The notes beneath the pieces were generated by a model that ran no database searches, was not told the origin of the DNA, and saw only the letters and a program-made list of their open reading frames with translations. The position numbers were made by a program, and so were the translations under genes. DNA of 64,000 bases. Source: Luidia sarsii. Its lineage: Eukaryota > Echinodermata > Asteroidea > Paxillosida > Luidiidae. Shown in pieces: positions 27,501-41,318 of the stretch. Where the stretch lies: NCBI GenBank assembly GCA_949987565.1, contig OX465121.1, forward strand, positions 7,439,177-7,503,176, written 5' to 3'. Positions within the stretch are counted from its first letter, which is position 1. The number at the start of each line of letters is the position of its first letter.

Positions 27501-28249
27501 GAATATCCTACCAAAACACTTTTCGAGTCAACGACTGAAGTCAAATATCTTCTCAATTCGATAAAAAAAAACAATTTAGGTTTTTTTGTATTTTCGGAAA
27601 GTTAATGTATTGGAGGATATTATGTCCAAAGGATTTTTTCAAAATCCGTCTCTAAATGTTGAAAAAACAAGGCTTTCGTGGAAGTGTTTGTGCACTGTTT
27701 TCATGAAAATGTAAAGTTCCTGCCTTTTTGAATGGCCGCTTTCGAAGAGTTAGAATGGCGCTGCTATATTGTGTCTGGTACCAAATGAACGCGCGAAGTC
27801 CCCTTGTACTTTTTACAACAAAGTTCACACGGAAATAATTTTGATATCATTTGAAATCCTCAAAATCTCAAAAGTGGGGGTTATTCCTCATTATGCTGTG
27901 CCGGGTCACATATCTTCTTTCCCTTCCTCCATGGTCCAACCACCCTTGCTTAATTGTGATCCGGCACAGCGACATGAGGAATATCCCACCAAAACACTTT
28001 TCGAGTCAACAACGACTGAAGTCAAATGTCTATTCAATTCGATAAAAAAACCAATTTATGTTTTTTTTGTATTTTCGGAAAGTTAATGTATTGGAGGATA
28101 TTATGTCCAAAGGATTTTTTCAAAATCCGTCTCTAAATGTTGAAAATACAAGGCTTTCGTGGAAGTGTTTGTGCACTGTTTTCATGAAAATGTAAAGTTC
28201 CTGCCTTTTTGAATGGCCGCTTTCGAAGAGTTAGAATGGCGCTGCTATA
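24094..28249 (+). repeat. Trimer block repeated 2697 bp apart
   Basis: Units at 24094, 24594 and 25072 recur at 26791, 27291 and 27769. Both middle units share a 3-bp loss giving GAGTCAACGACTGAAG and the change ATATCCTACC, which makes them 478 bp long. Both third units share TACTTTTTACAAC. The intervening stretch 25553-26790 differs in unit order from what follows 28250. Confidence 0.85.
25553..26277 (+). repeat. Dimer block (481 + 244) with partner 32201-32925
   Basis: The two blocks lie 6648 bp apart and share CCCGGCAGAGCGAC, GCATTTTTGAATGG, AACTCGCGAAGG, CTTGTTCTATT and TTATGGTGTGCTGGG. The following monomers also share TACTAATTACAAC. This marks another duplication or conversion event within the array. 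Confidence 0.8.
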
Positions 28250-31200
28250 TTGTGTCTGGTACCAAATGAACGCGCGAAGGCCCCTTGTACTATTTACAAA
28301 AAAGTTCACACTGAAATAATTTTGATATCATATTATTCCTCATTATGCTGTGCTGGGTCACATATCTTCTTTCCCTTCCTACCCTTGCTTAATTGTGACC
28401 CGGCACAGCGACATGAGGAATATCCAACCAAAACACTTTTTGAATGGCATTTTTGAATGGCCGCTTTCGAAGAGTTAGAATGGCGCTGCTATATTGTGTC
28501 TGGTACCAAATGAACGCGCGAAGTCCCCTTGTACTATTTACAACAAAGTTCACACGGAAATAATTTTTATATCATTTGAAAGCTAATGGTATACTCTTTC
28601 ACATCATTAGAAAATCTCAAAATCTCAAAAGTGGGGGTTATTCCTCATTATGCTATGCCGGGTCACATATCTTCTTTCCCTTCCTACCCTTGCTTAATTG
28701 TGACCCGGCACAGCGACATGAGGAATATCCCACCAAAACACTTTTCGAGTCAACAACGACTGAAGTCAAATATCTTCTCAATTCGATAAAAAAAACAATT
28801 TAAGTTTTTTTTGTATTTTCGGAAAGTTAATGTATTGGAGGATATTATGTCCAAAGGATTTTTTCAAAATCCGTCTCTAAATGTTGAAAAAACAAGGCTT
28901 TCGTGGAAGTGTTTGTGCACTGTTTTCATGAAAATGTAAAGTTCCTGCCTTTTTGAATGGCCGCTTTCGAAGAGTTAGAATGGCGCTGCTATATTGTGTC
29001 TGGTACCAAATGAACGCGCGAAGTCCCCTTGTACTATTTACAACAAAGTTCACACGGAAATAATTTTGATATCATTTGAAAGCTAATGGTATACTCTTTC
29101 ACATCATTAGAAAATCTCAAAATCTCAAAAGTGGGGGTTATTCCTCATTATGCTGTGCCGGGTCACATATCTTCTTTCCCTTCCTACCCTTGCTTAATTG
29201 TGACCCGGCACAGCGACATGAGGAATATCCCACCAAAACACTTTTCGAGTCAACAACGACTGAAGTCAAATATCTTCTCAATTCGATAAAAAAAAACAAT
29301 TTAGGTTTTTTTGTATTTTCGGAAAGTTAATGTATTGGAGGATATTATGTCCAAAGGATTTTTTCAAAATCCGTCTCTAAATGTTGAAAAAACAAGGCTT
29401 TCGTGGAAGTGTTTGTGCACTGTTTTCATGAAAATGTAAAGTTCCTGCCTTTTTGAATGGCCGCTTTCGAAGAGTTAGAATGGCGCTGCTATATTGTGTC
29501 TGGTACCAAATGAACGCGCGAAGGCCCCTTGTACTATTTACAACAAAGTTCACACGGAAATAATTTTGATATCATATTATTCCTCATTATGCTGTGCTGG
29601 GTCACATATCTTCTTTCCCTTCCTACCCTTGCTTAATTGTGACCCGGCACAGCGACATGAGGAATATCCAACCAAAACACTTTTTGAATGGCCTTTTTGA
29701 ATGGCCGCTTTCGAAGAGTTAGAATGGCGCTGCTATATTGTGTCTGGTACCAAATGAACGCGCGAAGTCCCCTTGAACTATTTACAACAAAGTTCACACG
29801 GAAATAATTTTGATATCATTTGAAAGCTAATGGTATACTCTTTCACATCATTAGAAAATCTCAAAATCTCAAAAGTGGGGGTTATTCCTCATTATGCTGT
29901 GCCGGGTCACATATCTTCTTTCCCTTCCTACCCTTGCTTAATTGTGACCCGGCACAGCGACATGAGGAATATCCCACCAAAACACTTTTCGAGTCAACAA
30001 CGACTGAAGTCAAATATCTTCTCAATTCGATAAAAAAAAACAATTTAGGTTTTTTTGTATTTTCGGAAAGTTAATGTATTGGAGGATATTATGTCCAAAG
30101 GATTTTTTCAAAATCCGTCTCTAAATGTTGAAAAAACAAGGCTTTCGTGGAAGTGTTTGTGCACTGTTTTCATGAAAATGTAAAGTTCCTGCCTTTTTGA
30201 ATGGCCGCTTTCGAAGAGTTAGAATGGCGCTGCTATATTGTGTCTGGTACCAAATGAACGCGCGAAGTCCCCTTGTACTATTTACAACAAAGTTCACACG
30301 GAAATAATTTTGATATCATTTGAAATCCTCAAAATCTCAAAAGTGGGGGTTATTCCTCATTATGCTGTGCCGGGTCACATATCTTCTTTCCCTTCCTCCA
30401 TGGTCCAACCACCCTTGCTTAATTGTGACCCGGCACAGCGACATGAGGAATATCCCACCAAAACACTTTTCGAGTCAACAACGACTGAAGTCAAATGTCT
30501 ATTCAATTCGATAAAAAAAACAATTTATGTTTTTTTTGTATTTTCGGAAAGTTAATGTATTGGAGGATATTATGTCCAAAGGATTTTTTCAAAATCCGTC
30601 TCTAAATGTTGAAAATACAAGGCTTTCGTGGAAGTGTTTGTGCACTGTTTTCATGAAAATGTAAAGTTCCTGCCTTTTTGAATGGCCGCTTTCGAAGAGT
30701 TAGAATGGCGCTGCTATATTGTGTCTGGTACCAAATGAACGCGCGAAGTCCCCTTGAACTATTTACAACAAAGTTCACACGGAAATAATTTTGATATCAT
30801 TTGAAAGCTAATGGTATACTCTTTCACATCATTAGAAAATCTCAAAATCTCAAAAGTGGGGGTTATTCCTCATTATGCTGTGCCGGGTCACATATCTTCT
30901 TTCCCTTCCTACCCTTGCTTAATTGTGACCCGGCACAGCGACATGAGGAATATCCCACCAAAACACTTTTCGAGTCAACAACGACTGAAGTCAAATATCT
31001 TCTCAATTCGATAAAAAAAAACAATTTAGGTTTTTTTGTATTTTCGGAAAGTTAATGTATTGGAGGATATTATGTCCAAAGGATTTTTTCAAAATCCGTC
31101 TCTAAATGTTGAAAAAACAAGGCTTTCGTGGAAGTGTTTGTGCACTGTTTTCATGAAAATGTAAAGTTCCTGCCTTTTTGAATGGCCGCTTTCGAAGAGT

Positions 31201-33906
31201 TAGAATGGCGCTGCTATATTGTGTCTGGTACCAAATGAACGCGCGAAGTCCCCTTGTACTATTTACAACAAAGTTCACACGGAAATAATTTTGATATCAT
31301 TTGAAATCCTCAAAATCTCAAAAGTGGGGGTTATTCCTCATTATGCTGTGCCGGGTCACATATCTTCTTTCCCTTCCTCCATGGTCCAACCACCCTTGCT
31401 TAATTGTGACCCGGCACAGCGACATGAGGAATATCCCACCAAAACACTTTTCGAGTCAACAACGACTGAAGTCAAATATCTTCTCAATTCGATAAAAAAA
31501 ACCAATTTATGTTTTTTTTGTATTTTCGGAAAGTTAATGTATTGGAGGATATTATGTCCAAAGGATTTTTTCAAAATCCGTCTCTAAATGTTGAAAATAC
31601 AAGGCTTTCGTGGAAGTGTTTGTGCACTGTTTTCATGAAAATGTAAAGTTCCTGCCTTTTTGAATGGCCGCTTTCGAAGAGTTAGAATGGCGCTGCTATA
31701 TTGTGTCTGGTACCAAATGAACGCGCGAAGTCCCCTTGAACTATTTACAACAAAGTTCACACGGAAATAATTTTGATATCATTTGAAAGCTAATGGTATA
31801 CTCTTTCACATCATTAGAAAATCTCAAAATCTCAAAAGTGGGGGTTATTCCTCATTATGCTGTGCCGGGTCACATATCTTCTTTCCCTTCCTACCCTTGC
31901 TTAATTGTGACCCGGCACAGCGACATGAGGAATATCCCACCAAAACACTTTTCGAGTCAACAACGACTGAAGTCAAATATCTTCTCAATTCGATAAAAAA
32001 AAAAAATTTAGGTTTTTTTGTATTTTCGGAAAGTTAATGTATTGGAGGATATTATGTCCAAAGGATTTTTTCAAAATCCGTCTCTAAATGTTGAAAAAAC
32101 AAGGCTTTCGTGGAAGTGTTTGTGCACTGTTTTCATGAAAATGTAAAGTTCCTGCCTTTTTGAATGGCCGCTTTCGAAGAGATAGAATGGCGCTGCTATA
32201 TTGTGTCTGGTACCAAATGAACGCGCGAAGTCCCCTTGTACTATTTACAACAAAGTTCACACGGAAATAATTTTGATATCATTTGAAATCCTCAAAATCT
32301 CAAAAGTGGGGGTTATTCCTCATTATGCTGTGCCGGGTCACATATCTTCTTTCCCTTCCTCCATGGTCCAACCACCCTTGCTTAATTGTGACCCGGCAGA
32401 GCGACATGAGGAATATCCCACCAAAACACTTTTCGAGTCAACAACGACTGAAGTCAAATATCTTCTCAATTCGATAAAAAAACCAATTTATGTTTTTTTT
32501 GTATTTTCGGAAAGTTAATGTATTGGAGGATATTATGTCCAAAGGATTTTTTCAAAATCCGTCTCTAAATGTTGAAAAAACAAGGCTTTCGTGGAAGTGT
32601 TTGTGCACTGTTTTCATGAAAATGTAAAGTTCCTGCATTTTTGAATGGCCGCTTTCGAAGAGTTAGAATGGCGCTGCTATATTGTGTCTGGTACCAAATG
32701 AACTCGCGAAGGCCCCTTGTTCTATTTACAACAAAGTTCACACGGAAATAATTTTGATATCATATTATTCCTCATTATGGTGTGCTGGGTCACATATCTT
32801 CTTTCCCTTCCTACCCTTGCTTAATTGTGACCCGGCACAGCGACATGAGGAATATCCAACCAAAACACTTTTTGAATGGCCTTTTTGAATGGCCGCTTTC
32901 GAAGAGTTAGAATGGCGCTGCTATATTGTGTCTGGTACCAAATGAACGCGCGAAGTCCCCTTGTACTAATTACAACAAAGTTCACACGGAAATAATTTTG
33001 ATATCATTTGAAAGCTAATGGTATACTCTTTCACATCATTAGAAAATCTCAAAATCTCAAAAGTGGGGGTTATTCCTCATTATGCTGTGCCGGGTCACAT
33101 ATCTTCTTTCCCTTCCTACCCTTGCTTAATTGTGACCCGGCACAGCGACATGAGGAATATCCCACCAAAACACTTTTCGAGTCAACAACGACTGAAGTCA
33201 AATATCTTCTCAATTCGATAAAAAAAAACAATTTAGGTTTTTTTGTATTTTCGGAAAGTTAATGTATTGGAGGATATTATGTCCAAAGGATTTTTTCAAA
33301 ATCCGTCTCTAAATGTTGAAAAAACAAGGCTTTCGTGGAAGTGTTTGTGCACTGTTTTCATGAAAATGTAAAGTTCCTGCCTTTTTGAATGGCCGCTTTC
33401 GAAGAGTTAGAATGGCGCTGCTATATTGTGTCTGGTACCAAATGAACGCGCGAAGTCCCCTTGTACTATTTACAACAAAGTTCACACGGAAATAATTTTG
33501 ATATCATTTGAAATCCTCAAAATCTCAAAAGTGGGGGTTATTCCTCATTATGCTGTGCCGGGTCACATATCTTCTTTCCCTTCCTCCATGGTCCAACCAC
33601 CCTTGCTTAATTGTGACCCGGCACAGCGACATGAGGAATATCCCACCAAAACACTTTTCGAGTCAACAACGACTGAAGTCAAATGTCTATTCAATTCGAT
33701 AAAAAAAACAATTTATGTTTTTTTTGTATTTTCGGAAAGTTAATGTATTGGAGGATATTATGTCCAAAGGATTTTTTCAAAATCCGTCTCTAAATGTTGA
33801 AAATACAAGGCTTTCGTGGAAGTGTTTGTGCACTGTTTTCATGAAAATGTAAAGTTCCTGCCTTTTTGAATGGCCGCTTTCGAAGAGTTAGAATGGCGCT
33901 GCTATA

Positions 33907-36900
33907 TTGTGTCTGGTACCAAATGAACACGCGAAGTCCCCTTGAACTATTTACAACAAAGTTCACACGGAAATAATTTTGATATCATTTTTTGTATTTT
34001 CGGAAAGTTAATGTATTGGAGGATATTATGTCCAAAGGATTTTTTCAAAATCCGTCTCTAAATGTTGAAAATACAAGGCTTTCGTGGAAGTGTTTGTGCA
34101 CTGTTTTCATGAAAATGTAAAGTTCCTGCCTTTTTGAATGGCCGCTTTCGAAGAGTTAGAATGGCGCTGCTATATTGTGTCTGGTACCAAATGAACGCGC
34201 GAAGTCCCCTTGAACTATTTACAACAAAGTTCACACGGAAATAATTTTGATATCATTTGAAAGCTAATGGTATACTCTTTCACATCATTAGAAAATCTCA
34301 AAATCTCAAAAGTGGGGGTTATTCCTCATTATGCTGTGCCGGGTCACATATCTTCTTTCCCTTCCTACCCTTGCTTAATTGTGACCCGGCACAGCGACAT
34401 GAGGAATATCCCACCAAAACACTTTTCGAGTCAACAACGACTGAAGTCAAATATCTTCTCAATTCGATAAAAAAAAACAATTTAGGTTTTTTTGTATTTT
34501 CGGAAAGTTAATGTATTGGAGGATATTATGTCCAAAGGATTTTTTCAAAATCCGTCTCTAAATGTTGAAAAAACAAGGCTTTCGTGGAAGTGTTTGTGCA
34601 CTGTTTTCATGAAAATGTAAAGTTCCTGCCTTTTTGAATGGCCGCTTTCGAAGAGTTAGAATGGCGCTGCTATATTGTGTCTGGTACCAAATGAACGCGC
34701 GAAGTCCCCTTGTACTATTTACAACAAAGTTCACACGGAAATAATTTTGATATCATTTGAAATCCTCAAAATCTCAAAAGTGGGGGTTATTCCTCATTAT
34801 GCTGTGCCGGGTCACATATCTTCTTTCCCTTCCTCCATGGTCCAACCACCCTTGCTTAATTGTGACCCGGCACAGCGACATGAGGAATATCCCACCAAAA
34901 CACTTTTCGAGTCAACAACGACTGAAGTCAAATGTCTATTCAATTCGATAAAAAAAACAATTTATGTTTTTTTTGTATTTTCGGAAAGTTAATGTATTGG
35001 AGGATATTATGTCCAAAGGATTTTTTCAAAATCCGTCTCTAAATGTTGAAAATACAAGGCTTTCGTGGAAGTGTTTGTGCACTGTTTTCATGAAAATGTA
35101 AAGTTCCTGCCTTTTTGAATGGCCGCTTTCGAAGAGTTAGAATGGCGCTGCTATATTGTGTCTGGTACCAAATGAACACGCGAAGTCCCCTTGAACTATT
35201 TACAACAAAGTTCACACGGAAATAATTTTGATATCATTTGAAAGCTAATGGTATACTCTTTCACATCATTAGAAAATCTCAAAATCTCAAAAGTGGGGGT
35301 TATTCCTCATTATGCTGTGCCGGGTCACATATCTTCTTTCCCTTCCTACCCTTGCTTAATTGTGACCCGGCACAGCGACATGAGGAATATCCCACCAAAA
35401 CACTTTTCGAGTCAACAACGACTGAAGTCAAATATCTTCTCAATTCGATAAAAAAAAACAATTTAGGTTTTTTTGTATTTTCGGAAAGTTAATGTATTGG
35501 AGGATATTATGTCCAAAGGATTTTTTCAAAATCCGTCTCTAAATGTTGAAAAAACAAGGCTTTCGTGGAAGTGTTTGTGCACTGTTTTCATGAAAATGTA
35601 AAGTTCCTGCCTTTTTGAATGGCCGCTTTCGAAGAGTTAGAATGGCGCTGCTATATTGTGTCTGGTACCAAATGAACGCGCGAAGTCCCCTTGTACTATT
35701 TACATCAAAGTTCACACGGAAATAATTTTGATATCATTTGAAATCCTCAAAATCTCAAAAGTGGGGGTTATTCCTCATTATGCTGTGCCGAGTCACATAT
35801 CTTCTTTCCCTTCCTCCATGGTCCAACCACCCTTGCTTAATTGTGACCCGGCACAGCGACATGAGGAATATCCCACCAAAACACTTTTCGAGTCAACAAC
35901 GACTGAAGTCAAATATCTTCTCAATTCGATAAAAAAACCAATTTATGTTTTTTTTGTATTTTCGGAAAGTTAATGTATAGGAGGATATTATGTCCAAAGG
36001 ATTTTTTCAAAATCCGTCTCTAAATGTTGAAAAAACAAGGCTTTCGTGGAAGTGTTTGTGCACTGTTTTCATGAAAATGTAAAGTTCCTGCCTTTTTGAA
36101 TGGCCGCTTTCGAAGAGTTAGAATGGCGCTGCTATATTGTGTCTGGTACCAAATGAACACGCGAAGTCCCCTTGAACTATTTACAACAAAGTTCACACGG
36201 AAATAATTTTGATATCATTTTTTGTATTTTCGGAAAGTTAATGTATTGGAGGATATTATGTCCAAAGGATTTTTTCAAAATCCGTCTCTAAATGTTGAAA
36301 ATACAAGGCTTTCGTGGAAGTGTTTGTGCACTGTTTTCATGAAAATGTAAAGTTCCTGCCTTTTTGAATGGCCGCTTTCGAAGAGTTAGAATGGCGCTGC
36401 TATATTGTGTCTGGTACCAAATGAACGCGCGAAGTCCCCTTGAACTATTTACAACAAAGTTCACACGGAAATAATTTTGATATCATTTGAAAGCTAATGG
36501 TATACTCTTTCACATCATTAGAAAATCTCAAAATCTCAAAAGTGGGGGTTATTCCTCATTATGCTGTGCCGGGTCACATATCTTCTTTCCCTTCCTACCC
36601 TTGCTTAATTGTGACCCGGCACAGCGACATGAGGAATATCCCACCAAAACACTTTTCGAGTCAACAACGACTGAAGTCAAATATCTTCTCAATTCGATAA
36701 AAAAAAACAATTTAGGTTTTTTTGTATTTTCGGAAAGTTAATGTATTGGAGGATATTATGTCCAAAGGATTTTTTCAAAATCCGTCTCTAAATGTTGAAA
36801 AAACAAGGCTTTCGTGGAAGTGTTTGTGCACTGTTTTCATGAAAATGTAAAGTTCCTGCCTTTTTGAATGGCCGCTTTCGAAGAGTTAGAATGGCGCTGC

Positions 36901-38366
36901 TATATTGTGTCTGGTACCAAATGAACGCGCGAAGTCCCCTTGTACTATTTACAACAAAGTTCACACGGAAATAATTTTGATATCATTTGAAATCCTCAAA
37001 ATCTCAAAAGTGGGGGTTATTCCTCATTATGCTGTGCCGGGTCACATATCTTCTTTCCCTTCCTCCATGGTCCAACCACCCTTGCTTAATTGTGACCCGG
37101 CACAGCGACATGAGGAATATCCCACCAAAACACTTTTCGAGTCAACAACGACTGAAGTCAAATGTCTATTCAATTCGATAAAAAAAACAATTTATGTTTT
37201 TTTTGTATTTTCGGAAAGTTAATGTATTGGAGGATATTATGTCCAAAGGATTTTTTCAAAATCCGTCTCTAAATGTTGAAAATACAAGGCTTTCGTGGAA
37301 GTGTTTGTGCACTGTTTTCATGAAAATGTAAAGTTCCTGCCTTTTTGAATGGCCGCTTTCGAAGAGTTAGAATGGCGCTGCTATATTGTGTCTGGTACCA
37401 AATGAACACGCGAAGTCCCCTTGAACTATTTACAACAAAGTTCACACGGAAATAATTTTGATATCATTTGAAAGCTAATGGTATACTCTTTCACATCATT
37501 AGAAAATCTCAAAATCTCAAAAGTGGGGGTTATTCCTCATTATGCTGTGCCGGGTCACATATCTTCTTTCCCTTCCTACCCTTGCTTAATTGTGACCCGG
37601 CACAGCGACATGAGGAATATCCCACCAAAACACTTTTCGAGTCAACAACGACTGAAGTCAAATATCTTCTCAATTCGATAAAAAAAAACAATTTAGGTTT
37701 TTTTGTATTTTCGGAAAGTTAATGTATTGGAGGATATTATGTCCAAAGGATTTTTTCAAAATCCGTCTCTAAATGTTGAAAAAACAAGGCTTTCGTGGAA
37801 GTGTTTGTGCACTGTTTTCATGAAAATGTAAAGTTCCTGCCTTTTTGAATGGCCGCTTTCGAAGAGTTAGAATGGCGCTGCTATATTGTGTCTGGTACCA
37901 AATGAACGCGCGAAGTCCCCTTGTACTATTTACATCAAAGTTCACACGGAAATAATTTTGATATCATTTGAAATCCTCAAAATCTCAAAAGTGGGGGTTA
38001 TTCCTCATTATGCTGTGCCGAGTCACATATCTTCTTTCCCTTCCTCCATGGTCCAACCACCCTTGCTTAATTGTGACCCGGCACAGCGACATGAGGAATA
38101 TCCCACCAAAACACTTTTCGAGTCAACAACGACTGAAGTCAAATATCTTCTCAATTCGATAAAAAAACCAATTTATGTTTTTTTTGTATTTTCGGAAAGT
38201 TAATGTATAGGAGGATATTATGTCCAAAGGATTTTTTCAAAATCCGTCTCTAAATGTTGAAAAAACAAGGCTTTCGTGGAAGTGTTTGTGCACTGTTTTC
38301 ATGAAAATGTAAAGTTCCTGCATTTTTGAATGGCCGCTTTCGAAGAGTTAGAATGGCGCTGCTATA
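33907..38366 (+). repeat. Tandem 2230-bp higher-order repeat, two copies
   Basis: Copy 1 (33907-36136) and copy 2 (36137-38366) share the unit order 268, 500, 481, 500, 481. Each starts with a truncated 268-bp monomer in which GATATCATTT runs directly into TTTGTATTTTCGG. Both also share ACCAAATGAACACGCG, ACATCAAAGTTC and the changed block ATGTATAGGAGG. The two copies look nearly identical. Confidence 0.85.
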
Positions 38367-41318
38367 TTGTGTCTGGTACCAAATGAACGCGCGAAGGCCC
38401 CTTGTACTATTTACAACAAAGTTCACACGGAAATAATTTTGATATCATATTATTCCTCATTATGCTGTGCTGGGTCACATATCTTCTTTCCCTTCCTACC
38501 CTTGCTTAATTGTGACCCGGCACAGCGACATGAGGAATATCCAACCAAAACACTTTTTGAATGGCCTTTTTGAATGGCCGCTTTCGAAGAGTTAGAATGG
38601 CGCTGCTATATTGTGTCTGGTACCAAATGAACGCGCGAAGTCCCCTTGAACTATTTACAACAAAGTTCACACGGAAATAATTTTGATATCATTTGAAAGC
38701 TAATGGTATACTCTTTCACATCATTAGAAAATCTCAAAATCTCAAAAGTGGGGGTTATTCCTCATTATGCTGTGCCGGGTCACATATCTTCTTTCCCTTC
38801 CTACCCTTGCTTAATTGTGACCCGGCACAGCGACATGAGGAATATCCCACCAAAACACTTTTCGAGTCAACAACGACTGAAGTCAAATATCTTCTCAATT
38901 CGATAAAAAAAAACAATTTAGGTTTTTTTGTATTTTCGGAAAGTTAATGTATTGGAGGATATTATGTCCAAAGGATTTTTTCAAAATCCGTCTCTAAATA
39001 TTGAAAAAACAAGGCTTTCGTGGAAGTGTTTGTGCACTGTTTTCATGAAAATGTAAAGTTCCTGCCTTTTTGAATGGCCGCTTTCGAAGAGTTAGAATGG
39101 CGCTGCTATATTGTGTCTGGTACCAAATGAACGCGCGAAGTCCCCTTGTACTATTTACAACAAAGTTCACACGGAAATAATTTTGATATCATTTGAAATC
39201 CTCAAAATCTCAAAAGTGGGGGTTATTCCTCATTATGCTGTGCCGGGTCACATATCTTCTTTCCCTTCCTCCATGGTCCAACCACCCTTGCTTAATTGTG
39301 ACCCGGCACAGCGACATGAGGAATATCCCACCAAAACACTTTTCGAGTCAACAACGACTGAAGTCAAATGTCTATTCAATTCGATAAAAAAAACAATTTA
39401 TGTTTTTTTTGTATTTTCGGAAAGTTAATGTATTGGAGGATATTATGTCCAAAGGATTTTTTCAAAATCCGTCTCTAAATGTTGAAAATACAAGGCTTTC
39501 GTGGAAGTGTTTGTGCACTGTTTTCATGAAAATGTAAAGTTCCTGCCTTTTTGAATGGCCGCTTTCGAAGAGTTAGAATGGCGCTGCTATATTGTGTCTG
39601 GTACCAAATGAACACGCGAAGTCCCCTTGAACTATTTACAACAAAGTTCACACGGAAATAATTTTGATATCATTTGAAAGCTAATGGTATACTCTTTCAC
39701 ATCATTAGAAAATCTCAAAATCTCAAAAGTGGGGGTTATTCCTCATTATGCTGTGCCGGGTCACATATCTTCTTTCCCTTCCTACCCTTGCTTAATTGTG
39801 ACCCGGCACAGCGACATGAGGAATATCCCACCAAAACACTTTTCGAGTCAACAACGACTGAAGTCAAATATCTTCTCAATTCGATAAAAAAAAACAATTT
39901 AGGTTTTTTTGTATTTTCGGAAAGTTAATGTATTGGAGGATATTATGTCCAAAGGATTTTTTCAAAATCCGTCTCTAAATGTTGAAAAAACAAGGCTTTC
40001 GTGGAAGTGTTTGTGCACTGTTTTCATGAAAATGTAAAGTTCCTGCCTTTTTGAATGGCCGCTTTCGAAGAGTTAGAATGGCGCTGCTATATTGTGTCTG
40101 GTACCAAATGAACGCGCGAAGTCCCCTTGTACTATTTACAACAAAGTTCACACGGAAATAATTTTGATATCATTTGAAATCCTCAAAATCTCAAAAGTGG
40201 GGGTTATTCCTCATTATGCTGTGCCGAGTCACATATCTTCTTTCCCTTCCTCCATGGTCCAACCACCCTTGCTTAATTGTGACCCGGCACAGCGACATGA
40301 GGAATATCCCACCAAAACACTTTTCGAGTCAACAACGACTGAAGTCAAATATCTTCTCAATTCGATAAAAAAACCAATTTATGTTTTTTTTGTATTTTCG
40401 GAAAGTTAATGTATAGGAGGATATTATGTCCAAAGGATTTTTTCAAAATCCGTCTCTAAATGTTGAAAAAACAAGGCTTTCGTGGAAGTGTTTGTGCACT
40501 GTTTTCATGAAAATGTAAAGTTCCTGCATTTTTGAATGGCCGCTTTCGAAGAGTTAGAATGGCGCTGCTATATTGTGTCTGGTACCAAATGAACGCGCGA
40601 AGGCCCCTTGTACTATTTACAACAAAGTTCACACGGAAATAATTTTGATATCATATTATTCCTCATTATGCTGTGCTGGGTCACATATCTTCTTTCCCTT
40701 CCTACCCTTGCTTAATTGTGACCCGGCACAGCGACATGAGGAATATCCAACCAAAACACTTTTTGAATGGCCTTTTTGAATGGCCGCTTTCGAAGAGTTA
40801 GAATGGCGCTGCTATATTGTGTCTGGTACCAAATGAACGCGCGAAGTCCCCTTGAACTATTTACAACAAAGTTCACACGGAAATAATTTTGATATCATTT
40901 GAAAGCTAATGGTATACTCTTTCACATCATTAGAAAATCTCAAAATCTCAAAAGTGGGGGTTATTCCTCATTATGCTGTGCCGGGTCACATATCTTCTTT
41001 CCCTTCCTACCCTTGCTTAATTGTGACCCGGCACAGCGACATGAGGAATATCCCACCAAAACACTTTTCGAGTCAACAACGACTGAAGTCAAATATCTTC
41101 TCAATTCGATAAAAAAAAACAATTTAAGGTTTTTTTGTATTTTCGGAAAGTTAATGTATTGGAGGATATTATGTCCAAAGGATTTTTTCAAAATCCGTCT
41201 CTAAATGTTAAAAAAAACAAGGCTTTCGTGGAAGTGTTTGTGCACTGTTTTCATGAAAATGTAAAGTTCCTGCCTTTTTGAATGGCCGCTTTCGAAGAGT
41301 TAGAATGGCGCTGCTATA
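36905..41318 (+). repeat. Overlapping ~2206-bp higher-order repeat, two copies
   Basis: Units 36905, 37386, 37886, 38367 and 38611 recur at 39111, 39592, 40092, 40573 and 40817. The unit order is 481, 500, 481, 244 and 500-502. This block overlaps the second copy of the 2230-bp repeat, so the two duplications happened in succession with a shifted register. Confidence 0.8.
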
